Shown: positions 9,170 to 18,712, numbered from the stretch's first letter. The stretch: 64,000 bases of DNA from GCA-2737725 sp033763995 (GCA_033763995.1 JANRJL010000032.1:124001-188000); one strand, 5' to 3'. Translations and numbers: made by a program. The notes: generated by a model not told the origin, from the letters alone.

Positions 9170-9757
9170 TCAGGAACGGCCGCGCGGCCGGGGAACCACG
9201 CGGCCGGTGCGGCGCATGTAATCGCGGTAGGTCTCGCCGAACTCCTCGAGCATCAGGCGTTCCTCGCGCGGGATGCGCACGGCGTAAAACAGCACGCCCA
9301 CGGCCAGCAGACTGCCGCCGCCGATCCAGTTGGCCAGCACCAGGAACTGCCCGAGCCCGGAAAGCAACAGCGCGGCGTACATGGGGTGGCGGATGCGCCG
9401 ATACACGCCGTTTTCGACCAGGCGATGCTCCGGTTGAATGGCCAGCCGCGCCGACCAGTTGTCGCCGAGGTCGGCGTGGGAACGCCAGAACAGCAGCGCG
9501 CCCAGCGCGAGCAGGACCACGCCAGCCCACGACAGCGCGGACGGGATCGCCACGTCGAACGGCGCGAAAATCGGCGTGAAAATCTCCAGCAACGGGATCG
9601 GCATCATGCCGGCCATGGCGCACAACAGCAGCGCGCGGTCGGACCAGGAGGTATCGCGTTTGCGCGGCCGGTGGGCGCGGGCGCGCCAGTGGTAGGTTCC
9701 ACGCAGTCCGCCGATCACGGCGGTGAACACCAGGAACGCGATGTCGAACGCGCTCAC
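9170..9757 (-). CDS. Isoprenylcysteine carboxyl methyltransferase (ICMT)-family membrane protein
   Basis: A 195-residue membrane protein. C-terminal motifs NGVYRRIRHPMYAALLL and EERLMLEEFGETYRDYMRRTGRVVP match the ICMT/PEMT-type methyltransferase family: RHPxY binds SAM, and the E...F...Y..Y tract is the second signature. The start is the GTG at 9757, which overlaps the stop of the upstream DmeF gene as GTGA, implying translational coupling. The frame stays open upstream but inside dmeF. Substrate unknown; the bacterial relatives are not known to methylate prenylated proteins. Confidence 0.85.
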   Translation of the reverse strand: MSAFDIAFLVFTAVIGGLRGTYHWRARAHRPRKRDTSWSDRALLLCAMAGMMPIPLLEIFTPIFAPFDVAIPSALSWAGVVLLALGALLFWRSHADLGDNWSARLAIQPEHRLVENGVYRRIRHPMYAALLLSGLGQFLVLANWIGGGSLLAVGVLFYAVRIPREERLMLEEFGETYRDYMRRTGRVVPRPRGRS

Positions 9758-10764
9758 GCGGCGGCTTCCCCGCGTTCTCGCGACTGGTCGCGCGCCGCCT
9801 CGTCGGGCGCGCAGGTTTCGACCTCGATGGTGGCGTGGCTGAGACCGGGAATGTCCGCCAGCAGCGCCTTGTAGTGCGCCGGCGGGCGCGGCGTGTGCGT
9901 CACCACGGTGGCCATCATCGCCAAGTGGCCCGGGCCCAGGCGCCACACGTGCACGTCGGCGACCTTGGTGTCGGCCTCGGCCTCCAGCGCCGATTTGATC
10001 CGCTCGGTCAGGCCCTGGGCCGGCTCCGTGTCGAGCAGCACGCGCGCCGTCTCGCGCAAGAGTCCGTAGGACCACCGCGCGATCACGGCGGCGCCGACGA
10101 TGCCCATGACGGGATCGAGCCACACCCAACCCAAGGCGCGCCCGCCCACCAGCGCCGCGATGGCGAGCACGCTGGTGAGCGCATCGGCCAGCACGTGCAC
10201 GTAGGCGGCGCGGATGTTGTGATCGTGATGGTGGCCGTGATCATGATCGTGGCCGTCCGCTGGCACGCCCGGCTCGTCGTGGTCGTCGTGACCGTGATGA
10301 TGGGCGTGACTGTCGCGCAGCAGCCAGGCGCAGACCAGGTTGACCGCCAGGCCCAAAACCGCCACCGCCGTGGCGTCGTCGAAATCGATCGTCACGGGCG
10401 ACAACAGGCGCTGGGTCGACTCCCAGGCCATCAGGCCCGCGACCATCGCCAGCGCCAAGGCCGACGAGAAGCCCGCCAGGTCGCCGACCTTGCCCGTGCC
10501 GAAGCTGTAGGCGGCGTTGTGCTGATGGCGCCGGGCGTACCAGTAGGCGAAGGCGGTGATGCCCAGGGCGGCGGCGTGGCTGGCCATGTGCCAGCCGTCG
10601 GCCAGCAGCGCCATGGAGCCGAAGGCGATGCCGGCGGCGATTTCCACGACCATCATGACGAGCGTGATGATCATCACGGCGCGGGCGGCGGTTTCGTTGC
10701 CGGCGTGACGGGTGCCGAGGTAGGCGTGGTCGCGCTGCCAGGTTTTCAGATCGTGATCGTGCAT
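9754..10764 (-). CDS. dmeF: DmeF-type cation diffusion facilitator (Co/Ni efflux)
   Basis: A 336-residue inner-membrane metal/proton antiporter of the CDF family. Membrane metal sites appear as ADGWHMASH in TM2 and HVLADALTS in TM5. A long His/Asp-rich loop lies between TM4 and TM5 (HAHHHGHDDHDE and a second HDHDHGHHHDH tract), as does a C-terminal cytoplasmic domain with a DVHVWRLGPGH motif. The N-terminus MHDHDLKTWQRDHAYLG is characteristic of DmeF, which exports Co(II) and Ni(II). It overlaps the following ICMT-like gene by four bases. I see no DmeR/RcnR-like repressor adjacent. Confidence 0.92.
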   Translation of the reverse strand: MHDHDLKTWQRDHAYLGTRHAGNETAARAVMIITLVMMVVEIAAGIAFGSMALLADGWHMASHAAALGITAFAYWYARRHQHNAAYSFGTGKVGDLAGFSSALALAMVAGLMAWESTQRLLSPVTIDFDDATAVAVLGLAVNLVCAWLLRDSHAHHHGHDDHDEPGVPADGHDHDHGHHHDHNIRAAYVHVLADALTSVLAIAALVGGRALGWVWLDPVMGIVGAAVIARWSYGLLRETARVLLDTEPAQGLTERIKSALEAEADTKVADVHVWRLGPGHLAMMATVVTHTPRPPAHYKALLADIPGLSHATIEVETCAPDEAARDQSRERGEAAA

Positions 10765-10822
10765 GGTGGGGTCCAGTGTCGCGTCGCGGCCGGCGGCGGC
10801 ATGGCCGGCGACCGGGCGGCGG

Positions 10823-11854
10823 CTATTTCAACAGATTCATGAGAACGCGGGCTTGATAATGGTACGACAAATTACCCGAACCGTTATAGCGCCGCGCGGC
10901 GTAGGGCCAATCGCACGGAAAATTCGCGCGGTCGGGCACGCCCGCCGCGGTGTCGGAAAATTTATAGCCCAAGTCTTCCGTATAGCAAGATTGAGTGTTG
11001 GCATGGAAGGTTGTCGTGGCGGTGATGCTCCGCTTGCCCGCCGCCGTGGCGCAGGCTTTGCAGTCCGTCAGATATTTCGGATCGCCCTTGGCGTACGTGC
11101 ACACGCGCAGCGGCGCTGGGCCGTGTTCGGCGATGCGGTCGTCCGCGCGCGTTCCGGACGTGCCGCCGATGACGAATTTATCGAATTTCTCCTTCAGCTC
11201 GCGATAGGCCATGGCCACGTTGCCGAGCGGATTCAGAATGAAGCCGTCGACGTCGGCGCGCGAGGGCGGGTGATAGAAGATCGTGAATTGGCCCATGCCG
11301 AAGCCGCGCGAGGTGATGACGTCGGGGTTCGCTCCGTTGCGATCCAAACCCACGGTGACGAAGTTGTCGTCGCCCGAGGTTCTATAATGCTGCAAGTTGC
11401 TTTCTTGGCGGCAGATCGCGAGGATGAACGGCGTCGGCACGTCGCCCTGCGGCGCGGCGCGGATCGCCTCGATCGCCGCTTGGTTCTCCCGCGCCGGGTT
11501 GGCGCTTTGCGGCACTTTTTCAAAGCGCGTGTCGTCGAGCATGGCGGCGATGCAGCCGACCATGGCCTGATCGACGACGCCCGTCGTGCGCGTGACGGCC
11601 GGCGCCCCCGTCGTCGTCCGATTGTAATCCTTGACCGACACCGGCGCCTTGCCCGGCGTGTCCTCGGCGCCGTTGATCAAGTCGTGTTGCAGGCACCTGA
11701 CGGCGCGCTCGGTGCCGCTCTCGAATTTCCCGTCGATGCCGCCGGCGATGTAGCCCAAGGCGCGCAAATCGCGCTGCAGCGCTTTCACCAAGGCGGGATC
11801 GTTCGCCGCGCCCTTGGCGAGAGTCAGGCCAGGCTTCTGATAGATCGGCGGCAT
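10823..11854 (-). CDS. Peptidoglycan-binding domain protein with possible lysozyme-like domain
   Basis: A 343-residue protein. Residues about 15-105 contain a PG_binding_1-like repeat (ALVKALQRDLRALGYIAGGIDGKFESGTERAVRCLQ). A later segment, FILAICRQESNLQHYR...FGMGQFTIF, resembles the catalytic E-S motif and G-x-GQ loop of lytic transglycosylases, so E in CRQESN is a candidate catalytic residue. There is no signal peptide, so export would need another route. The ATG at 11854 follows a GGGAG; a very long open frame continues upstream to 14389 but has no coding character there. No close homologue recognised. Confidence 0.75.
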   Translation of the reverse strand: MPPIYQKPGLTLAKGAANDPALVKALQRDLRALGYIAGGIDGKFESGTERAVRCLQHDLINGAEDTPGKAPVSVKDYNRTTTGAPAVTRTTGVVDQAMVGCIAAMLDDTRFEKVPQSANPARENQAAIEAIRAAPQGDVPTPFILAICRQESNLQHYRTSGDDNFVTVGLDRNGANPDVITSRGFGMGQFTIFYHPPSRADVDGFILNPLGNVAMAYRELKEKFDKFVIGGTSGTRADDRIAEHGPAPLRVCTYAKGDPKYLTDCKACATAAGKRSITATTTFHANTQSCYTEDLGYKFSDTAAGVPDRANFPCDWPYAARRYNGSGNLSYHYQARVLMNLLK

Positions 11855-12013
11855 TTTCGGCGCTCCCGCGCGGGGGATGTTTCCCGTGGGTGACGATCTT
11901 ATCGGCGCGCGAGGCCCGCCCGCAACCCTTCTATCAGGCGCGCGCGCGTTCCGCCTGCGGGCGTCGCCGCGTTCGCTCTCGACCGTCGTCACGATGAACT
12001 CTAGAAAATCTCC

Positions 12014-13252
12014 ATGACCGCGCCTGCGCCACCACCGCCCGCGCCCGGCCCCATGCCCGACCGCTTCACCGGCCGGATCGCCGCGACGCTGTTCTTCGCC
12101 GTCATGATCATGGTGGTGGGCCAATCGTGCCTGTTCGTCATCCTGCCTCCCATCGGCCGCCAGATCGGCCTGGCGGAGTATCAAATCGGCATGGTCATGT
12201 CGGTGCATGGGCTGGTGATGCTGTTCACGGGGCCGCTGTCCGGCGCGGCCAGCGATGCCTGGGGGCGCCGGCGCGTGATCGTGTTCGGCTCGGCCCTGGC
12301 GGCGCTGTCGATCCTGGCCTTCGGCTTCATCGTCGACGCGGGCTTGAGCGCGGCCATCACCGGCTTCACGGTGATGCTGCTGCTGATGGCCAGCCGCACG
12401 GTTTTCGCCGTGGGTGCCGGCGCCGTGACGCCGGGCGCCATGGCGCTGGCGGCGGATTTGTCGGCGCGCGAGAACCGCCTCAAGGCCATGTCGCTGCTGG
12501 CGGCGGCCACCTCCACCGGCGCGATGCTGGGGCCGTCGTCGGCCGCGTTCTTCTCGGGTCTCGGATTGGCCGCGCCGTTCTATGTCATCGGCGGCTTTGC
12601 GCTCCTGGCCGTGGCGGCGGGGCGATTTGTGCTGCCGGTGACGCGAACCGGCGGCGCACGCGCGGCCCGCGGCATGATTCACTTGCTCAAGGGCCGCGTG
12701 TTGCGGGTCAGCTTGGCCTCGCTGTGCTTCATGTGCGGCAACTTCGGCATCTTCTCGGTGCTGGGCTTTTTCGTGCAGGATCACTTCGGGCTCGATGCGT
12801 CCGCCGCGGCGCGCTGGATGGGCCTGGGGCTGATGGGCGCGGCGGGCATGAACGTGCTGGTGCAGTGGGCGATCATCGGCCGCTGGCGCATGAACCCGCG
12901 CGCGATGATCGCCGTCGGCACGATTTGCACGGTGGCCTCCTACGTCGGGGCGTATATGGCGGCGCAGCCGTGGCTGTTCGTGGCCGCCGTCATGCTCAAC
13001 GGTTTTGGCCAGGGCTTCGTCAACCCGGCGCTGCAAACGGCCTTGAGCCTGTCGGTGGGGGCGGCCGACCAGGGCCGCATCGCCGGGCTGTCCACCGCGA
13101 CGCAGGCCATGGCGTTCCTGGTCGCGCCGGTCTCCAGCGCCGTGCTCTACGGCCTCAACGCGCCGACGCCGTTCATCGTCGGCGTGATCCTGATCGCGCT
13201 GGGCGGCGTGGTGGTCCCCGCGCGGCGCGAGCCGGCGACGTCCGAGGCTTAA
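12014..13252 (+). CDS. Major facilitator superfamily transporter
   Basis: A 412-residue inner-membrane protein with 12 predicted helices after a Pro-rich N-terminus. The motif A loop between TM2 and TM3 is GAASDAWGRRRV. It is probably an H+-coupled efflux carrier, by similarity to drug-exporter-type MFS proteins; the substrate is not recognisable. It converges with the cyclase gene and their ends overlap by four bases (13249-13252). Confidence 0.88.
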   Translation: MTAPAPPPPAPGPMPDRFTGRIAATLFFAVMIMVVGQSCLFVILPPIGRQIGLAEYQIGMVMSVHGLVMLFTGPLSGAASDAWGRRRVIVFGSALAALSILAFGFIVDAGLSAAITGFTVMLLLMASRTVFAVGAGAVTPGAMALAADLSARENRLKAMSLLAAATSTGAMLGPSSAAFFSGLGLAAPFYVIGGFALLAVAAGRFVLPVTRTGGARAARGMIHLLKGRVLRVSLASLCFMCGNFGIFSVLGFFVQDHFGLDASAAARWMGLGLMGAAGMNVLVQWAIIGRWRMNPRAMIAVGTICTVASYVGAYMAAQPWLFVAAVMLNGFGQGFVNPALQTALSLSVGAADQGRIAGLSTATQAMAFLVAPVSSAVLYGLNAPTPFIVGVILIALGGVVVPARREPATSEA

Positions 13253-15021
13253 ATCTTGCCGGCGTCGCGCAGCGCGAACAGCCGCATGGTGCCGAAGTCC
13301 TTCGGCAGTTCGGTCTGGCCGACGTAGTCGGTGATGAAGCGGTCCTTGGCGCGCAGCGCCAGCATGGCCGCGAAGGGTTCGCTGACATAGACCGTGCCCG
13401 GCACCGCCACGGGCTCGATGCGCGCGGCGATGTTGATGTGCGTGCCGAAAAATTTCGTCGACAGCGTGAAGGGGTCCATCAGGTTCGCCACGGGCCCGAA
13501 ATGTGCGCCGATGCGCAGCGACAAGTGCGCGGGCAGGCCGACCGTGGCCAATTCGATGGCGCTGAAGCGCCGTTGCAATTCCATGGCCGCCGCCGCCGCG
13601 TCCTCGATGGCGGCATAGACCACATGAAAGCCGTCGCCCCAGGTGGCCTCCAGTTCCGGCGCGCGGGGCTGCGCGCGCACGGTGTCGGCCAAGGGGCCCA
13701 TGACGTGGGCGATGAAATTTTTGACCAGCGATTCGTCGACCTTGCTGAAGCCGCGCACGTCGCCGAACAGCATGGCCTTGAGCGAGCGCCCGGCGCGCGC
13801 CGGGTCCACGGGCTTGGGGCTCGCGCGGCCCGCCCGGCGCAGGCCCCGCGGGCAGGGGATGATGGTTTGAGCGAGGCCCGCGCCGCGCCAGCGCGCCACG
13901 TCGGCCGCCGTGCCCGCGATTGTCTGGCTGTCGACGCCGTCCCACACCGCCAGTTGCGCCGCGTGGGTGCGCGCGGCCTCGGCCTGGCGGATGGCCAAGC
14001 CCATGGCGAACTCGGTGCCGTAGGCGAACACGCTGTCGTCGCCCATGTAGGGCTCGTCCGACGCCGCGCGGAACGAAGCGGCCTTGTCGCGCACGGCGTG
14101 ATACCGCTTGACCCACGATTGCCCGAAGGGAACAACGGACTGGGCGATGAAATCGTCCTCGCGGAAGGGCAGCACCACGTGCACCTCGGCGCCGCGCGCC
14201 TGCAGGGCCTCGGCGATCAGGATGTCGGCCCCGGCGGCGAGCGCGCCGAAGCCCGAGCCGGGCTCCAGCTCGGCGAGCTTGGCCTTGATGGCGTCCGTCA
14301 GGTTCAGCGCGGCCTCGATATCGTCGTCGACGAACACCATGTGGCCGCAGAAGTGCAGAGCCTTGGGTGGGCGGTGGGCATCCAGCCACCTGGCGTCGAG
14401 GCCCAGTGCCGCGCAGATCGTCTCGAACTGGCGCAGCGTCGTGGCGCGCGCGGCGATGTTGCGGGCATCGAACATGATGGCCATGGCCAGCGCCGCGTCG
14501 GCGCCCTTGACGCGCCTCAGCAGCAGCGCCGCCTCGGCCTCGGTGGCCTTCACGTAATAGGCGTCCTCGTCGCGCGGCGCGGGGCTGGTCTGCAACCGGT
14601 CATGCACCGCCTTGGCGATGGACTGGGACATTTTCTCGTTGCCCGCCAGCAGGAACATGGTGGCGGTGTTGATGCCGGGGTAATAGCCGTTGTCGAGGGC
14701 GTAGGCCTGGGCGTATTTCGCCGCCGACAACGCGGCCAGTCGCCGGCGCTCGTCGCCCTCGGCCGCGAGGCTCAAATCCTTGAGAATTCGCCCGCCCAGC
14801 GCCAGCACGTCCTCGTTGCCCGTGACCTTGTCGAGACCGAGCCGCGCGTACTCCGCCCGCGCGTGCTCCGTCGCCCCGGCGCGGGCCAGCAGCAACACGC
14901 AGCGGTGTTTGAGCGCGACGTCGTCGGGCGCGGCCCGCAACGCCCCCACCGCCGTGTCATAGGCGGTGAGGGGGTCGGGGGCCAGCTCCAGGTTTTTTCT
15001 GTTCACCATTGGCTCGATCAT
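13249..15021 (-). CDS. TRAFs-binding (DUF4071) / class III adenylate cyclase protein
   Basis: A 590-residue cytoplasmic protein. The N-terminal half (about 30-160) has alpha-helical repeats with the DUF4071 signature YYPGINTATMFLLAG. The C-terminal part (about 410-580) is a class III nucleotide cyclase domain: FGDVRGFS carries the first metal Asp, TWGDGFHVV the second, and NIAARIEPV the region holding transition-state residues. It should make cAMP or cGMP from the NTP. The start may be 15021 or the second ATG at 15009. The DUF4071 domain was named for TRAF binding in eukaryotic kinases; in bacteria it is probably a sensing or scaffold module. Confidence 0.9.
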   Translation of the reverse strand: MIEPMVNRKNLELAPDPLTAYDTAVGALRAAPDDVALKHRCVLLLARAGATEHARAEYARLGLDKVTGNEDVLALGGRILKDLSLAAEGDERRRLAALSAAKYAQAYALDNGYYPGINTATMFLLAGNEKMSQSIAKAVHDRLQTSPAPRDEDAYYVKATEAEAALLLRRVKGADAALAMAIMFDARNIAARATTLRQFETICAALGLDARWLDAHRPPKALHFCGHMVFVDDDIEAALNLTDAIKAKLAELEPGSGFGALAAGADILIAEALQARGAEVHVVLPFREDDFIAQSVVPFGQSWVKRYHAVRDKAASFRAASDEPYMGDDSVFAYGTEFAMGLAIRQAEAARTHAAQLAVWDGVDSQTIAGTAADVARWRGAGLAQTIIPCPRGLRRAGRASPKPVDPARAGRSLKAMLFGDVRGFSKVDESLVKNFIAHVMGPLADTVRAQPRAPELEATWGDGFHVVYAAIEDAAAAAMELQRRFSAIELATVGLPAHLSLRIGAHFGPVANLMDPFTLSTKFFGTHINIAARIEPVAVPGTVYVSEPFAAMLALRAKDRFITDYVGQTELPKDFGTMRLFALRDAGKI

Positions 15022-15140
15022 AGTACACGCTAGGGACTATCCCCGCATGTTAGTGGGCGGAGCCACTTTCTCCCTGCGAATAGGCTGCCTTCTACAGGGG
15101 AAAAGCGGCCGCATGGCACAATGGAGGGGAAGGTAAGACT

Positions 15141-15791
15141 TTAATTTTCTCCCATATTGTCAATCGCAGGGTCGCTGTCCACTTTTGTGTTCGCGATGTT
15201 ATCTACAGTGCAATACATCGTGATCTTGTAGTCATAACTGTAAATGCTGGCAGCGTGGTCATTTGTGTCGGACACTTCGATAACAGAATTCCTGAACGTG
15301 TTCGGATTAGAGTTATTTCTTACTTTCCGCTTGTTCGCGGGAAACGCATCTTCCACTGGTGGTGCGCCAGCCATAGCTGGGGTCGCAATCCAAGGATCGT
15401 TCGACGTGTCCGCGTCGGCAAACGTATCAACGAATGCGCAGCCCGAAACCGTGGCGGGATAACGATCTCGATCGATGAACCACTTCAGCGTCGTTGGATT
15501 TCCGCCGGTATTGTTGATGTGCTCTACTCGAATTCTATCCACAATGGCGCTGCCGGAGCTATCGTATACTTTTATTTTGGGCGTACTCGTTCCATCTCGG
15601 GTCAAGATCAAGCGATAACAATAGGTGTTGCTGGCGTTGCAATTTTGCGGGGGATTCGTGCGAACGGCCGTCATGGTTCGGCCAGTCGGCTGCGCACATG
15701 ATGGCAAGGTCAGCAGTCCGGCGATGGCGGCGAACCCGCCGAAACAGAGCCAGCGAAGATTCCGGGCCATTGGCGCGTCAATTTTGGTCAT
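15141..15791 (-). CDS. Putative lipoprotein, partner of the TIR-TPR gene
   Basis: A 216-residue protein with a type II signal peptide; the lipobox LPSC places the acylated Cys at about residue 32. The mature part is rich in Asn, Thr and Asp and has several Cys (NCNASNTYC, SGCAF, MYCTVDN) that could form disulfides. No known domain recognised. The base composition is clearly more AT-rich than most of the window. It begins 21 bases after the TIR-TPR gene, so the two are probably co-transcribed. The lipid anchor puts it at a membrane, which suggests an envelope-facing role. Confidence 0.8.
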   Translation of the reverse strand: MTKIDAPMARNLRWLCFGGFAAIAGLLTLPSCAQPTGRTMTAVRTNPPQNCNASNTYCYRLILTRDGTSTPKIKVYDSSGSAIVDRIRVEHINNTGGNPTTLKWFIDRDRYPATVSGCAFVDTFADADTSNDPWIATPAMAGAPPVEDAFPANKRKVRNNSNPNTFRNSVIEVSDTNDHAASIYSYDYKITMYCTVDNIANTKVDSDPAIDNMGEN

Positions 15792-15812
15792 GATCTTCCC
15801 CTCCGAAGGTGT

Positions 15813-17960
15813 CTAAGAGCCTGAACGGGCAACTGATGAATCTTTCAGGAACTCCGCCGTTGCCGGATGCTTGAGTCCTTGTCGGGTCAACGTCTCGACC
15901 ATCGCGATGTGTTCTGCGGTTCGGCCCAATCTCCAATAAGCTTTAGCCAAGTAAAGCGCGCGCATATTGTCGGTGGTTTGATTGCTCTCGAGCAGTGTGA
16001 CGGCGGTTTTCCATGAAACATCTCGCTCTGCTGCGTTGAGAAGTTCATGGCTGAGGTCGCCCCGAGCAAGATTGGCTTGCGCAAGCGCCATAATCAAATC
16101 CATATTCTGATTATCCTCACGGCGGAACTTTTCCAGGTCGTCGATCAGCGTTCCTATCGACCGCAAAGCTGATGCGGGTGGATGATCACGGAGAGCGGGT
16201 TCGCAACGTAATATTTCGGCTCTTGCCCGCAGGCTGACCTGCCATCGAGTAAAACCGGGACGCAACGCCACGAGGCGCGCCGTGATTGTCTCCGCTTCAG
16301 TCAAAACTGCTCGACTTTTTAGCGGTTCGCCCGCGTAAAGTAGAGATTCGGCAAGATCGAGTTTCGTTCGTCCTTGAAGTTCGGCCCATGCGGTATTGCT
16401 GGGCTCGATGCTAACCAATCGATCCGCCAGCCGCTCCGCATTACGCAAAGCCGAAATGGCATTTTCTGGCTCCCCCGATTCCAATAAGACTGCGCCCAAC
16501 ATTCGTTGTGAGACGAGCAAGGGTTGCAGGAACTGAACGTTGCGCGGTTCCCGCCTGACGAGTTCGTCATAAATCGCGATCTCCGCAAGTCGTTCCTGGC
16601 GCGCCATGGACAAATCGCCGAGGGCACGATGCGTATCGGCCAACCAAGCCAAGGTTCGGCCGAGATCGGTCTGCCAAACCGTGTTGTTCGGATCGCTCAA
16701 GGAGACTTCACGGTGAGCTAAATTGGCTTTCTTGAAGGCAGCTTCCGCTTCGTGAAATCGCCCCGAACGATACAGCATCACGCCAAGATTCGTTTCGGCA
16801 TATCCGACTTCATTTTGCCAAGCGCGGTTCTCGGGTCTCGCCGCGACGAGGCTCTTCGCCAACTCACTGTACTGCTCGAAAAATGAAGCTGCCTTCGAAA
16901 ATTGGCGTTGCTGTGAATGGACGTATCCGATCCAGTAAATACTTTGGGCATGATCGAAAATTAAATTCGGATTCCTTGGATCTCTTGCCAGCCTTTCGCC
17001 CGTTGTTTCATGGGCATCCGTAAATGCCGCAAACGCGGCGTCGGGATCGCCCCTTTTGTCCTCGATCTTCCCCAACAAGATCAGCGCCCGGGCGCGGCGG
17101 CCAAGCGCGTCGGAGTCGAGGTCCTCGGGTTTTTGCCGGGCGTAGTACTCGAGCGTGCGCGAGCTCAGCGAGTCCAACACGTCCAGACGTCCCACCGCCT
17201 GCAGGCGCTCGCCCAGGTCGCTCAGCATATATTCAACCAGGCCTTCGGCTTGCTCGCGTTTGGTTTCCGCCTCGTTCCTGGCCTCGATGGCGTTGAAGGT
17301 CAGCGCGCCCATGGTCGCCACGCCCGCGAGCGAGGCGAAGGTCACGGCCGCCATGAATCGCTGCCGGCGTTGGGTCTCGCGCTGCACCAGTTCGTCGAGG
17401 CCCACGCCCAAGAGCCCCGCGAGCACTTTGAGTTTCACCAGCCGCTTGCCGTCCTTGCCCGGGCGCAGGTCGGCGGCGATGGGTTCGGCCGGCGTGTCGG
17501 TGAGGCTGCCGTCGGCGGCCACCTGAAAGCGCAGCGCGGGCACGAAGCATTCCTCGGCCTCGCGGCCGGGCATGTTCGATGCGTAGGGCTCGCCGTCGAC
17601 GATGACGGCGATGATGCTGCCCGCCCCCTTGAGGCGCTTGAAGTTGACGACTTCCTGGTTGACCCACTTCGACCGGGCCGAGGCGGTGGAGCACAGCACG
17701 ATGAGAAACTGCGTGGCCTTGAGCGCCTCGTTGATTTGGCCCGTGAGGTCGGCGGCCACGGGCAATTCGTCGCGGTCGCGGAACAGCGCGCCCAGGCGCC
17801 GCTCGACGGTGCCGGCGGCGGTGGTGCGCCCGATCAGGTGCGGGGGCACGCGGTAAGTTTCGAGCGCGCGATGGAGCCAGCGCGCCACGGCGGAATCGCG
17901 GTGGCTGTAGCTGATGAAGGCCTTGTAGCGAACACGCGCGACGTTCTCGTCCGTGCTCAC
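15813..17960 (-). CDS. TIR-domain protein with one membrane segment and TPR repeats
   Basis: A 715-residue protein. Residues about 10-130 form a TIR domain: YKAFISYSHRDS at the start, DRDELP in the BB-loop region, and SKWVNQE with E103 as candidate NADase glutamate. A hydrophobic segment spans about 202-222, and the rest (about 250-700) is TPR-like helical repeats. TIR domains act in immune signalling, often by cleaving NAD+. I take the GTG at 17960 as start because GGGGGGA lies 7 bases upstream; the ATG at 17987 is the alternative. Composition shifts inside the gene: the TIR/TM end is GC-rich like its surroundings, while the TPR end (15.8-17.0 kb) is AT-richer like the lipoprotein that follows. 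Confidence 0.88.
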   Translation of the reverse strand: MSTDENVARVRYKAFISYSHRDSAVARWLHRALETYRVPPHLIGRTTAAGTVERRLGALFRDRDELPVAADLTGQINEALKATQFLIVLCSTASARSKWVNQEVVNFKRLKGAGSIIAVIVDGEPYASNMPGREAEECFVPALRFQVAADGSLTDTPAEPIAADLRPGKDGKRLVKLKVLAGLLGVGLDELVQRETQRRQRFMAAVTFASLAGVATMGALTFNAIEARNEAETKREQAEGLVEYMLSDLGERLQAVGRLDVLDSLSSRTLEYYARQKPEDLDSDALGRRARALILLGKIEDKRGDPDAAFAAFTDAHETTGERLARDPRNPNLIFDHAQSIYWIGYVHSQQRQFSKAASFFEQYSELAKSLVAARPENRAWQNEVGYAETNLGVMLYRSGRFHEAEAAFKKANLAHREVSLSDPNNTVWQTDLGRTLAWLADTHRALGDLSMARQERLAEIAIYDELVRREPRNVQFLQPLLVSQRMLGAVLLESGEPENAISALRNAERLADRLVSIEPSNTAWAELQGRTKLDLAESLLYAGEPLKSRAVLTEAETITARLVALRPGFTRWQVSLRARAEILRCEPALRDHPPASALRSIGTLIDDLEKFRREDNQNMDLIMALAQANLARGDLSHELLNAAERDVSWKTAVTLLESNQTTDNMRALYLAKAYWRLGRTAEHIAMVETLTRQGLKHPATAEFLKDSSVARSGS

Positions 17961-18409
17961 GATCCATTCCCCCCGAACGGTCAGCACGCGGTCCGGGTTG
18001 GCGCCTGATGGCTTGCCCTTACCCGGGGTGTGGTCTCGCGCGACCGTTTCGAAGCCATCCTATCACGCCCCGGGGTTGAATCCAGCCCGCAGCACCCTTT
18101 AAGCCCCTGGGTTTACTCGGGGATTTCACTCCCAAATCGCGCCCAGTAATCACCCCCAATACCCCAATAGATGTGCGGCTTTTTGACCCCAGCGCCAGCG
18201 TGGGCGAAAGGGCCAGGAATTTCGCGATCTTTCCCGCCCCGTTCGCGGTTTGCAGGTGTCGCCGATGACGTTTTCGTGAAAGGCGCCGCGATTTTCGGCC
18301 GCGCCTGTCACGCCGGTGATCCAAATCCGACATCACCGCGTAGACAGTTCGCATTTAGACAAACGACGTGGCCATCCCGCCGCGCGATGATTGCAAAAGG
18401 AGACTACCC
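17961..18409. other. Intergenic region between divergent genes
   Basis: 449 bases between the TIR gene and the small exported protein gene. I see no ORF with coding character, no tRNA and no strong hairpin. It must hold the promoters of both genes, but I cannot name them with confidence. Confidence 0.5.
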
Positions 18410-18631
18410 ATGAAGACGACTCTGTCCGCTGCCCTGATTTCCGGCCTCGTGATGTTCGGCGTCGGCGCCGCGTTCGCCGCCGAGACCGCCCCGACGGTGA
18501 GCATCGAGAAGCAAATGCGCGACCTGAAGAAGATGGCCGGCGCCGGCGAAATCTCGGCCAAGGAATACAACAAGCGCATCGCCGCGCTGAAGGCCTCGGC
18601 CCAGCAAACAGCCGAAGCGTCGAAGAAGTAA
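18410..18631 (+). CDS. Small exported protein
   Basis: A 73-residue protein. A strong AAAGGAG (18396-18402) precedes the ATG. The first 24 residues are a Sec signal peptide ending FAAE, leaving about 50 charged, helical residues (KQMRDLKKMAGAGEISAKEYNKRIAALKASAQ). This resembles an SHOCT-like short helical module by eye. It has its own terminator, so it is probably a monocistronic, well-translated periplasmic protein. Function unknown. Confidence 0.82.
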   Translation: MKTTLSAALISGLVMFGVGAAFAAETAPTVSIEKQMRDLKKMAGAGEISAKEYNKRIAALKASAQQTAEASKK

Positions 18632-18670
18632 TCGACAACCTTTATCGGTTGCATAACTCTCGAGAGTTCC

Positions 18671-18712
18671 AAACGGGGTCGGCGCAAGCCGGCCCCGTTT
18701 TGCGTTTTTGTT
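18671..18712 (+). terminator. Rho-independent terminator of the small exported protein gene
   Basis: AAACGGGGTCGGC (18671-18683) pairs with GCCGGCCCCGTTT (18688-18700) through one G-U pair, with a GCAA loop and a T-rich tail. Confidence 0.9.

Noticed and set aside
11855..14389. Minus-strand open frame continuing upstream of the peptidoglycan-binding gene
   Set aside because: It is antisense to the MFS gene and overlaps the cyclase gene in another frame, has Arg/His-rich low-complexity translation and no start signal; only 10823-11854 is coding.
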